From the NCBI GenBank assembly GCA_002454125.1, contig DKII01000152.1:1-8937 (forward strand): 8,937 nucleotides of DNA, written 5' to 3'. The DNA comes from Novosphingobium sp. UBA6722 (lineage in GTDB: Bacteria; Pseudomonadota; Alphaproteobacteria; Sphingomonadales; Sphingomonadaceae). Shown one piece after another: positions 1 through 6,066 of this stretch. Position 1 is the first letter of the stretch, and each line of letters begins with the position of its first letter. The notes below the pieces were generated by a model, which searched no databases, was not told the origin of the DNA, and worked only from the letters and a program-made list of their open reading frames with translations. The translations under genes and the position numbers were made by a program.

Positions 1-23
1 TCGACTTCGCTCGACACGAACGG
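1..23. repeat. Fragment of an intergenic palindromic repeat at the window edge
   Basis: The first 23 bases contain the block CTTCGCTCGACACGAACGG. It resembles a short dispersed intergenic repeat that I recall from sphingomonad genomes, where the usual core reads CTTCGCTCAGCACGAACGG or its complement. Only one edge is in the window, so the full element and its pairing partner cannot be seen. The assignment rests on recollection of the motif and is tentative. Confidence 0.4.
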
Positions 24-67
24 ATGTGGGGGTTGCTAGGCGAAGATTTGCTGGCAAAGTCTGCGCC

Positions 68-1081
68 ATGCGCAAACACCTGATCCCGCTCGCCGCCTTG
101 CTCGCCGCCACGCCAGCCCTGCCCCAGGCTTCGGCCAACATTGCCGCCGGCCGCGCCCAACCGTCGCCACTGGCTCCGGCCGAGATCGTCAATGTCGCGC
201 CGAAGGGTGACTGGGCGGCGATTGCCGCGTCGGACCTGCTGGTCATGGACCTGGCTCCCGATGCCAAGGGCAAGGCCCGCCGCGTGGTGATCCAGCTGAT
301 GCCCGCGCCGTTCAGCCAGGGCTGGATCGGCAATATCCGCAAGCTGGCGGCGGCGCGGTTCTGGGACGGGACCAGCATCAACCGGGTGCAGGACAATTAT
401 GTCGTGCAATGGGGCGATGCGAATGCCGAGGACAAGGCCAAGGCGAAAGCGCTGCCGGGGGATTTGGCGGTGGTGCCGGAGAGTGATTACGAAGCGAACT
501 TCGGCTACTGCAAGGTCGGGCAAGAATGTGGACCAATCCCGGACGAGTTCGCGCAGGGGCCAAATCTTCCGGTCATCTCGCGCATCAACAAGCAGCCAGA
601 CTCGTTTTTGGTGTCGACGGGATTCGTACGGGGTTGGCCAGTCTCATTGGTGGTCGGGTCCAATCTTACGGTGGCGCCCGTCCACTGCTACGGCATGGTC
701 GGCGTGGGTCGCGATATGCCGCCCAACACCGGCACCGGGGCCGAGCTTTACACGGTGATCGGCCATGCCCCGCGCCATCTCGATCGCAACATTGCGCTGG
801 TCGGCCGGGTGATCGAGGGGATCGAGCACCTCTCCAGCCTGCCGCGCGGGACCGGGGCGCTGGGGTTTTATGAAACGCCGCAGGAGCGCACTGGGATCGT
901 CTCGGTGCGGATCGGCAGCGAGGTCAGCGGGCTGCCGGCTTACGAATACCTCTCGACCGAGAGCGAGAGCTTCGCGCGCTATGCCGATGCCCGCGCCAAT
1001 CGCCGCGATGCCTTCTTTATCCGCCCGGCCGGCGGGGCCGACGTGTGCAACATTCCGGTGCCGGTGCGGCGGGTGAAGTGA
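68..1081 (+). CDS. Secreted cyclophilin-type peptidylprolyl isomerase
   Basis: Predicted periplasmic prolyl cis-trans isomerase of the cyclophilin superfamily, 337 aa. The ATG at 68 opens with a signal peptide: MRKH, a hydrophobic stretch to about residue 19, and a likely cleavage after ASA (21-23). An in-frame GTG at 26 would bury that signal behind 14 residues, so 68 is preferred, although its Shine-Dalgarno is weak. The cyclophilin core is visible at 104-117 (SINRVQDNYVVQWGD), matching the family FxRVxxxFxxQGGD region. It keeps the catalytic Arg (106) and Gln (114) but has Tyr 111 for Phe and Trp for the first Gly of GGD. The second half keeps TGTGAELYTVIGHAP (221-235) and a GRVIEGIEHL segment (246-255). 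At 337 aa it is much longer than a minimal cyclophilin (about 165 aa), with a divergent insert around 140-205. Activity is inferred; the substrate is unknown. Confidence 0.85.
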   Translation: MRKHLIPLAALLAATPALPQASANIAAGRAQPSPLAPAEIVNVAPKGDWAAIAASDLLVMDLAPDAKGKARRVVIQLMPAPFSQGWIGNIRKLAAARFWDGTSINRVQDNYVVQWGDANAEDKAKAKALPGDLAVVPESDYEANFGYCKVGQECGPIPDEFAQGPNLPVISRINKQPDSFLVSTGFVRGWPVSLVVGSNLTVAPVHCYGMVGVGRDMPPNTGTGAELYTVIGHAPRHLDRNIALVGRVIEGIEHLSSLPRGTGALGFYETPQERTGIVSVRIGSEVSGLPAYEYLSTESESFARYADARANRRDAFFIRPAGGADVCNIPVPVRRVK

Positions 1082-1094
1082 TCACTAACCCGTT

Positions 1095-1162
1095 CGTCAT
1101 TCCCGCGAAAGCGGGAACCCAGAGCCTGCCAACACTGGATCCCCGCTTTCGCGGGGATGCCG
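1095..1162. repeat. REP/REPIN-like pair of inverted palindromes
   Basis: Two near-identical palindromic units lie in opposite orientation. The left unit is 1095-1117, with stem TCCCGC, loop GAAA, stem GCGGGA. The right unit is 1140-1162, with stem CCCCGC, loop TTTC, stem GCGGGG. The reverse complement of the left unit matches the right unit at 20 of 23 positions. They flank a 22-base spacer (1118-1139), so the element can fold as two small hairpins or one long one. This is the architecture of REP doublets (REPINs), which are mobilised in trans by RAYT transposases; no RAYT gene is in the window. It starts 13 bases after the prolyl isomerase stop and could also act as its terminator or mRNA stabiliser. 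Confidence 0.8.
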
Positions 1163-1180
1163 GGTCTTGGGCGTGAGCTT

Positions 1181-1492
1181 GTGATTGAACGTATCACCCA
1201 CACCGGCAAGCTCTGGCGCTGGCAAGGCGGTTCGGGCGGCTCGTGGCATTTCCTGACAATCGATGGCGAGGCTGGCGAAGCCCTGTCCGGCACCGCGCTG
1301 CTGCGGCGGATGGAGAAGACGCTGGGCGGGTTTGGTTCGCTCAAGGTCAGCGCCACGATCGGCGATAGCCAGTTCCGGACATCGCTGTTTCCCAGCAAGG
1401 AGCTGGGCTGGCTGCTGCCGGTCAAGGCCTCGGTCCGCAAGGCCGAAGGGATCGGCGAGGGAGATAGTGTCGCGGTAGTGCTGGAGGTTTGA
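1181..1492 (+). CDS. Small DUF1905-domain protein of unknown function
   Basis: A 103-aa protein (counted from a GTG at 1181) resembling DUF1905, a small domain found alone or fused to YdeI-like domains. Recognisable features are the N-terminal GKLWRWQGGSGGSWHFLTI segment, a central GFGSLKVSATIG strand, and the C-terminal GWLLPVKASVRKAEGIGEGD block followed by a short strand ending in VVLEV. Such proteins are thought to form small beta-barrels. No catalytic residues are evident and the role is unknown. The first in-frame ATG is at 1157 but lies inside the right arm of the palindromic repeat. Family members as I recall them begin just before the LWRW motif, so GTG 1181 is preferred; neither start has a convincing Shine-Dalgarno. 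It points toward rsh, with the large inverted repeat between them. Confidence 0.7.
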   Translation: MIERITHTGKLWRWQGGSGGSWHFLTIDGEAGEALSGTALLRRMEKTLGGFGSLKVSATIGDSQFRTSLFPSKELGWLLPVKASVRKAEGIGEGDSVAVVLEV

Positions 1493-1503
1493 TCCCTACC
1501 CAA

Positions 1504-1652
1504 TCCTCCCTGTTTCTGCCGCAGGCATAAATGGGGAGGTGGCATTCGCGCAGCGAATGACGGAGGGGTCTTTGTGCTGACCGCCTCACCCCTCCGTCAG
1601 CGCTTCGCGCTGCCACCTCCCCATTTGCGGCTTGCGCCGAAAACAGGGAGGA
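1504..1652. repeat. Large inverted repeat with nested hairpins between convergent genes
   Basis: Left arm 1504-1569 and right arm 1588-1652 are inverted copies around an 18-base spacer. Conserved blocks include TCCTCCCTGTT against AACAGGGAGGA, AAATGGGGAGGTGGCA against its complement, and TGACGGAGGGGT against ACCCCTCCGTCA. Between blocks each arm has two small hairpins: 1517-1527 (TGCC/GGCA) and 1544-1558 (ATTCGC/GCGAAT) in the left, 1599-1611 (AGCGC/GCGCT) and 1628-1639 (CGGC/GCCG) in the right. Their sequences differ between arms but each stays self-complementary. I recall similar modules in sphingomonad intergenic regions. It fills most of the 209 bp between the ends of the convergent DUF1905 and rsh genes, so it could act as a bidirectional terminator. 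Nothing else is seen between 1493 and 1701. Confidence 0.85.
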
Positions 1653-1701
1653 CTTTTAGGGGTCTATCATCTGCTCTGCTGCGGCTGCGCCCCCTGGGCC
1701 G

Positions 1702-3792
1702 CTAGAGCCGCTCTGCCGCAGCCACGGCATCGCTGGCGCGCAGGGCCGAGACGATCCGGGTGAGGTGCGCCAAGTCAGTCACGTCGAGATCGACCTCATA
1801 GGTACTGAACAGCTCGTCGCGGTTGGAGTTTTCCAGTGCGGCGATATTGGCGCGGTTGCTGGCGAAGATGCCCGCCGCCTCGGCCAGGGTGCCGGGGCGG
1901 TTGTGCAGCACCATGCGGATCCGGGCGACCGCGCCGGTGGTCCGCTCACCCCAGGACAGATCGAGCCAATCGGCATCGACCCCGCTGGCGAGCGTCAGAC
2001 AGTCGATCGCGTGGACTTCCACCCCCTTGCCCGGCACGCGCACGCCGACGATCCGGTCACCCGGCACCGGGTGGCAGCATTCGGCCAGGTGGAAGGCCAC
2101 CCCGGCAGTCAGGCCGCGGATCGAGATCGCGCGTTCCTGCTTGGGCCAGTGTTCGGGATCATCCATCCCGGTGGTGCTGCCGGGGACCAGGGCTTCCATC
2201 ACCTGGCGGTCATCGAGCTTGGCCGTGCCGATCGCGACCAGCAGGTCTTCCTCGCTGGTCATGCCCAGCCGCTTGACCGCTTCGCGCACCGCCTTCTTGC
2301 CGATCTTGCTGGGCAGCCGGTCACCAATGCCCTCGAGCAGCTTGCGGCCGATCGCGGCGACTTCCTCGCGCTCCTTCGCGCGCACAGCGCGGCGGATCGC
2401 AGCGCGAGCCTTGCCGGTGACGACGAAGCCAAGCCACGAGAGCTGCGGGCTCGCGGTGCGGTTCTTGATGATCTCCACCACGTCGCCATTGTTCAGCGGC
2501 GTGCGCAGCGGCATGTGGCGGCCGTTGATCTTGGCACCGACCGCGAAGTTGCCGAGGTCCGAGTGGACCGCATAAGCGAAGTCGACCGGGGTCGAGCCCT
2601 TGGGCAGCTGGTGCAGCGCGCCCTTGGGGGTGAAGGCGAAGATCCGGTCCTGGTAGATCGCGAGGCGCGTATGCTCGAGCAGTTCCTCGGCATCGTGGCT
2701 GGCATCGACGATCTCGATCAGGTCGCGCAGCCAGCCAACCTGGCCATCGGGCCGGTCGCCCTGCTTGTAGGCCCAGTGCGCCGCCAGCCCGAACTCGTTG
2801 GTGCGGTGCATGTCATGGGTACGGATCTGCACCTCCATCCGCATCGAGTTTTCGAAGATCAGGCTGGTGTGGAGCGAGCGGTAGCCGTTCGACTTGGGCG
2901 TCGAGAGGTAGTCCTTGAAGCGGCCCGGGATCATCTGCCAGGTCGAATGCAACACGCCGAGCGCGCGGTAGCAATCAAGCGTGTTCTCCGTCAGCACGCG
3001 GAAGGCCATGATATCGGTGATCTGTTCGAAGCTGACGTGGCGTTCGGCCATCTTCTTCCAGATCGAATAGGGGTGCTTTTCACGCCCTGACACTTCGACC
3101 TTCAGCCCGGCTTCGGCCAATGCCTGCTTGATGGCGAGGGCGATGGCATCGACCTGCCCGCCATCGGTCTCGCGGATCTGGGCGAGGCGGCCGGTGATCG
3201 TGGCATAGCCTTCGGGCTCCAGCTGCTCGAAGGCGAGGAGCTGCATCTCGCGCATGTATTCGTACATGCCGACCCGCTCGGCCAGCGGGGCATAGATATC
3301 CATCGTCTCGCGCGCGATCCGGCGGCGCTTGTCGGCACTCTTGATGAAGTGGAGCGTGCGCATGTTGTGCAACCGGTCAGCCAGCTTGACCAGCAGGACG
3401 CGGATATCCTCGCTCATCGCCAGCAGGAACTTGCGCAGGTTTTCGGCCGCGCGCTCGTTCTCGCTCATCGCCTCGATCTTGGAGAGCTTGGTGACACCAT
3501 CGACCAGCCGGGCCACGTCAGGGCCGAACAGCCGCTCGATCTCCGCCGTGGTCGCCAGGGTATCCTCGACCGTATCGTGGAGCAGCGCGGTAATGATGGT
3601 GTCCTGATCGAGCTTGAGCTCGGTCATCAGGCCCGCCACCTCGACCGGGTGGCTGAAGTAGGGGTCACCGCTGGCGCGCTTCTGGGTGCCGTGTTTCTGG
3701 ACCGTATAGACATAGGCTCGGTTGAGCATCGCCTCATCGGCGTCCGGGTCATAAGCGAGCACACGCTCGACAAGTTCATACTGGCGCAGCAT
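1702..3792 (-). CDS. rsh: Bifunctional (p)ppGpp synthetase/hydrolase (Rsh, RelA/SpoT family)
   Basis: Cytoplasmic 696-aa stringent-response enzyme that makes (p)ppGpp from ATP and GTP/GDP and hydrolyses it. Domains in order: HD hydrolase (about 25-180) with H48, the HDTVEDT motif (72-78) and LADRLHN (137-143); synthetase (about 230-345) with RFKDYL (291-296), GYRSLHT (303-309) and EVQIRT (320-325); TGS (about 382-445); a region with the paired Cys of AECCHPVPGD (570-579); and a C-terminal ACT domain (about 622-696). The intact HD residues and the RxKD form of the 291-294 motif are the known signature of bifunctional enzymes, as opposed to the ExDD of synthetase-only RelA. Length is typical. 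The ATG at 3792 has an AGGCGG upstream. It lies 53 bp after hemF on the same strand and may be co-transcribed with it. Confidence 0.96.
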   Translation of the reverse strand: MLRQYELVERVLAYDPDADEAMLNRAYVYTVQKHGTQKRASGDPYFSHPVEVAGLMTELKLDQDTIITALLHDTVEDTLATTAEIERLFGPDVARLVDGVTKLSKIEAMSENERAAENLRKFLLAMSEDIRVLLVKLADRLHNMRTLHFIKSADKRRRIARETMDIYAPLAERVGMYEYMREMQLLAFEQLEPEGYATITGRLAQIRETDGGQVDAIALAIKQALAEAGLKVEVSGREKHPYSIWKKMAERHVSFEQITDIMAFRVLTENTLDCYRALGVLHSTWQMIPGRFKDYLSTPKSNGYRSLHTSLIFENSMRMEVQIRTHDMHRTNEFGLAAHWAYKQGDRPDGQVGWLRDLIEIVDASHDAEELLEHTRLAIYQDRIFAFTPKGALHQLPKGSTPVDFAYAVHSDLGNFAVGAKINGRHMPLRTPLNNGDVVEIIKNRTASPQLSWLGFVVTGKARAAIRRAVRAKEREEVAAIGRKLLEGIGDRLPSKIGKKAVREAVKRLGMTSEEDLLVAIGTAKLDDRQVMEALVPGSTTGMDDPEHWPKQERAISIRGLTAGVAFHLAECCHPVPGDRIVGVRVPGKGVEVHAIDCLTLASGVDADWLDLSWGERTTGAVARIRMVLHNRPGTLAEAAGIFASNRANIAALENSNRDELFSTYEVDLDVTDLAHLTRIVSALRASDAVAAAERL

Positions 3793-3804
3793 TGCCGCCT
3801 ATGT

Positions 3805-3819
3805 GGGGGAACAGCCCCC
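3805..3819 (-). other. GC hairpin between hemF and rsh
   Basis: On the minus strand, in the 53-bp gap after hemF, there is a stem of five G:C pairs (GGGGG, loop CTGTT, CCCCC). It ends a few bases before the AGGCGG that precedes the rsh start. There is no following U tract, so it is a poor intrinsic terminator. It could attenuate read-through from hemF, stabilise the rsh 5' end, or modulate ribosome access. Function is inferred from position only. Confidence 0.4.
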
Positions 3820-3845
3820 GAACCCGCAAGCGCTTTTCCCGCCGA

Positions 3846-4703
3846 TCAGCTCCAGGTCGCTTCGGGCGGCAGACTCATCAATATCGCGTCGATATTGCCG
3901 CCGGTCTTGAGGCCGAACAGCGTGCCCCGGTCATAGACCAGGTTGAATTCGGCATAGCGGCCGCGCCATTCGAGCTGCTGGGCCTTGTCGGCCGGGGTGA
4001 AGGCGGAGTTCATCCGGCGGCGGACCAGCATCGGGAAGGATGCCAGAAAGGCTTCCCCGACATCGCGGGTGAAGGCGAAGTTGGCTTCGAACCCGGCATC
4101 GTCGGCGCACTCCAGGTGATCGTAGAAGATCCCGCCAACCCCGCGGTGGACGCCGCGATGGGGGATGAAGAAGTACTCGTCGGCCCAGGCCTTGAACTTC
4201 GGATAGTATTCCGGATCGTGGGCATCGCAAGCGGCCTGATAGGCGGCGTGGAAATCGGCCGTATCCTCTTCGTACGGGATCGGCGGGTTGAGATCGCCGC
4301 CACCGCCGAACCAGGCCTTGGTCGTGGTCAGGAAGCGGGTGTTCATGTGCACGGCGGGCACGTGCGGGTTGGCCATGTGGGCGACCAGGCTGATGCCGGT
4401 GGCGGTAAAACCGGGCTGTTCGGCACTGGCGCCGTTGACCGAAGGCGCGAACTGCGGCGCGAAAGTGCCGTGGACGGTCGAGACGTTGACCCCGACCTTT
4501 TCGAACACCTTGCCCTTCATCAACCCCTGGGTGCCGCCGCCGGGGTCAGGATTTCCTTCCTCCTCACGGTTCCATGACTTGTAATCGAACCGGGCGGCGC
4601 TGCCGGCTTCAGCTTCGATCGCTTCAAATTCGGCGCAGATCCGGTCGCGCAGGCTTTCAAACCAGGTCTTGGCGCGGGCGGTATGGGGGGTCCAGTCAGT
4701 CAT
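3846..4703 (-). CDS. hemF: Oxygen-dependent coproporphyrinogen III oxidase
   Basis: A 285-aa cytosolic enzyme that uses O2 for oxidative decarboxylation of coproporphyrinogen III to protoporphyrinogen IX, a late step of heme (and, where present, bacteriochlorophyll) synthesis. Family blocks run in order: GKVFEKVGVNVSTVHG (64-79), NPHVPAVHMNTRF (112-124), WFGGGGDLNP (131-140), HRGVGGIFYDHLE (186-198) and EFNLVYDRGTLFGL (252-265), followed by TGGNIDAILMSLPP near the C-terminus. Length matches E. coli HemF (about 299 aa). The ATG at 4703 gives MTDWTPH. An in-frame GTG at 4712 would add three residues (MLA) and is less likely. Neither start has a strong Shine-Dalgarno. It is divergent from pdeM with 44 bp between start codons and upstream of rsh on the same strand. 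Confidence 0.96.
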   Translation of the reverse strand: MTDWTPHTARAKTWFESLRDRICAEFEAIEAEAGSAARFDYKSWNREEEGNPDPGGGTQGLMKGKVFEKVGVNVSTVHGTFAPQFAPSVNGASAEQPGFTATGISLVAHMANPHVPAVHMNTRFLTTTKAWFGGGGDLNPPIPYEEDTADFHAAYQAACDAHDPEYYPKFKAWADEYFFIPHRGVHRGVGGIFYDHLECADDAGFEANFAFTRDVGEAFLASFPMLVRRRMNSAFTPADKAQQLEWRGRYAEFNLVYDRGTLFGLKTGGNIDAILMSLPPEATWS

Positions 4704-4747
4704 CGCCAACACTTGCCAAGCGATTGGCCTTACGGCAAGGAAAAGCC
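4704..4747. promoter_or_regulatory. Very short divergent hemF/pdeM start region with inverted repeats
   Basis: The two start codons are only 44 bp apart, so the promoters must overlap each other or lie within the opposite gene's coding start. The region contains CTTGCC (4712-4717) and its complement GGCAAG (4734-4739), and inside these a 5-bp repeat GCCAA (4715-4719) / TTGGC (4724-4728). Either could be a dimeric regulator site. I see no confident -35/-10 pair and no recognisable FNR or iron-regulator consensus. AAGGA (4737-4741) is the pdeM Shine-Dalgarno. Confidence 0.4.
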
Positions 4748-5416
4748 ATGGTTCCCTTTTCGTTCGCGGGTGAAGACATGGCGCTGCTGGACGGCGGCGC
4801 GCTCTATTGGCCGCGGGAGCAGGCGCTGCTGGTGGCCGATCTGCACCTCGAAAAGGCCAGCTTCTTTGCGCGCTTCGGGCAGATGCTGCCGCCCTATGAC
4901 AGCCGCGAAACGCTGGAGCGGGTGGCCCGCGCGATCCGCCTCAGTGGCGCCAGGCGGGTCTTCACCCTGGGCGACAATTTCCACGATGGCGACGGCGCCA
5001 ACCGGCTTGAGCCGCACGCCGCCGGCATGCTGGCGGCGCTGACCCGGGTGGTCGACTGGGTCTGGATCGGCGGCAATCACGATGCCGGTGCAGCGCCGGG
5101 GACGATGCTGGAGGAATTGGTGGTCGGCCCGCTGGTGCTGCGGCATGAAGCGCGCGCCGGGGAACTGCGCGCCGAACTGTCGGGCCATTTCCATCCCAAG
5201 CTGCGGATTGCGGCGCGCGGACGCTCGGTCGCGCGGCCGTGCTGGGCGGCGAGCGAGCGCAAGCTGATCCTGCCGGCCTTCGGCGCGCTGACCGGCGGGA
5301 TGGACGTGGCCGACCCGGCGATCATCGCCGCGATGCAGCCCGCGCGGATGGTCCACGCGGTGCTGCCGGTGCGCGGCAAACTGGTCCAGGTACCGGTTTG
5401 GCGCGAAGCGGCGTAA
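4748..5416 (+). CDS. pdeM: Ligase-associated DNA damage response endonuclease PdeM (calcineurin-like phosphoesterase)
   Basis: A 222-aa metallophosphoesterase. All the metal-ligand motifs of the calcineurin-like fold are in order: DLHLEK (D31, H33), GDNFHD (G75-D80), GNHD (109-112), H133 in LRHEA, and GHFHPK (146-151). The DLHLEKASFFA start and overall size match the DNA-ligase-associated metallophosphoesterases, which in many proteobacteria sit beside a DEXH helicase (Lhr type), a beta-CASP-like exonuclease and an ATP-dependent DNA ligase. None of these partners is beside it here. The ATG at 4748 is set by AAGGA (4737-4741) six bases upstream; the frame stays open further upstream but only antisense to hemF. 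Metal-dependent phosphodiesterase activity is well supported by the motifs; the repair role is inferred from the family. Confidence 0.9.
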   Translation: MVPFSFAGEDMALLDGGALYWPREQALLVADLHLEKASFFARFGQMLPPYDSRETLERVARAIRLSGARRVFTLGDNFHDGDGANRLEPHAAGMLAALTRVVDWVWIGGNHDAGAAPGTMLEELVVGPLVLRHEARAGELRAELSGHFHPKLRIAARGRSVARPCWAASERKLILPAFGALTGGMDVADPAIIAAMQPARMVHAVLPVRGKLVQVPVWREAA

Positions 5417-5474
5417 TTTCGCGGCTTCCACCCGGCGGGGATTCGGATTAAGGACGCGCCACTGAGACATTGCC

Positions 5475-5481
5475 TAAGGAG
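5475..5481 (+). promoter_or_regulatory. Shine-Dalgarno that fixes the infC start at AUA
   Basis: TAAGGAG is a near-perfect anti-16S match ending eight bases before ATA at 5490. It also contains the last in-frame stop (TAA 5475-5477) before IF-3. Between this stop and the ATG at 5511 the in-frame codons are GGA GCA GGA ACT ATA GCA and then Pro/Arg codons, so ATA is the only plausible initiator. The ATG at 5511 is preceded by a C-rich stretch with no Shine-Dalgarno. Confidence 0.8.
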
Positions 5482-5489
5482 CAGGAACT

Positions 5490-6032
5490 ATAGCACCCCC
5501 ACCCCGGCGCATGCTGGCCCCCCCCGTGAAGAGCGGGCCGCGCTACAACCAGATGATCACCTCGGACAAGGTCCGCGTCATTGACGAAAACGGTGAGAAC
5601 CTTGGCGTCATGTATACCCGCGAAGCGATCGAGCAGGCAGCCGAAGTAGGGCTGGACCTGGTGGAGATCTCTCCCAACGCCGATCCGCCGGTGGCGAAGT
5701 TCCTTGATGTCGGCAAGTTCCGGTATGAGGCCCAGAAAAAGGCCAATGCCGCGCGCAAGAATCAGAAGACGCAGGAGATCAAGGAGATCAAGATGCGTCC
5801 GAACATCGACGATCACGACTATGACGTGAAGATGCGCGCGATCCACAAGTTCATCGGCGAGGGCGACAAGGTGAAGGTCACCCTGCGTTTCCGCGGCCGT
5901 GAGCTTTCGCACCAGCAGCTGGGGATGAACCTCCTCAAGCGGGTGCAGGAAGACACCGCCGAAGACGCCAAGATCGAGGCCTATCCCCGCATGGAAGGCC
6001 GCCAGATGCTGATGGTGCTGTCACCGAAGTAA
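5490..6032 (+). CDS. infC: Translation initiation factor IF-3, probably starting at AUA
   Basis: IF-3 binds the 30S subunit, blocks early 50S joining and rejects wrong initiator tRNA and start codons. From ATA 5490 the product is 180 aa, the same length as E. coli IF-3, beginning [17 protein letters not shown]. The N-domain (about 18-88) has [14 protein letters not shown] and [19 protein letters not shown] lysine-rich linker follows (about 83-99, [17 protein letters not shown]). The C-domain (about 97-180) has [24 protein letters not shown] and the ending [16 protein letters not shown]. Starting at ATG 5511 would lose seven residues and leave no ribosome site. IF-3 genes elsewhere use rare initiators (AUU in E. 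coli) so that IF-3 represses its own translation; the same is inferred here. It is not followed by rpmI-rplT as in many bacteria. No clear intrinsic terminator lies in the 34 bp before the transporter. Confidence 0.93.
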   Translation: MAPPPRRMLAPPVKSGPRYNQMITSDKVRVIDENGENLGVMYTREAIEQAAEVGLDLVEISPNADPPVAKFLDVGKFRYEAQKKANAARKNQKTQEIKEIKMRPNIDDHDYDVKMRAIHKFIGEGDKVKVTLRFRGRELSHQQLGMNLLKRVQEDTAEDAKIEAYPRMEGRQMLMVLSPK

Positions 6033-6066
6033 GCCCGGCTCCGGCCGGAACACAGGGGGAGGAAGC

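Noticed and set aside
979..1545. 188-codon minus-strand frame over the repeat and DUF1905 gene
   Set aside because: It runs through a palindromic repeat and antisense to two better-supported genes.
1765..3090. Long open frame of 441 codons on the + strand
   Set aside because: It lies entirely antisense to rsh, whose domains and motifs are unambiguous; long antisense frames are expected in GC-rich genes. The translation has no recognisable domain.
3792..4577. 261-codon + strand frame across the rsh start and hemF
   Set aside because: It is antisense to hemF and has low-complexity Gly/Val/Asp-rich composition typical of a reverse-frame shadow.
4701..4712. GTG at 4712 as the hemF start
   Set aside because: It adds only three residues and has no better ribosome site than the ATG at 4703.
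6033..6066. Intrinsic terminator after infC
   Set aside because: The CCGG-rich stretch forms only very short stems and there is no T tract.
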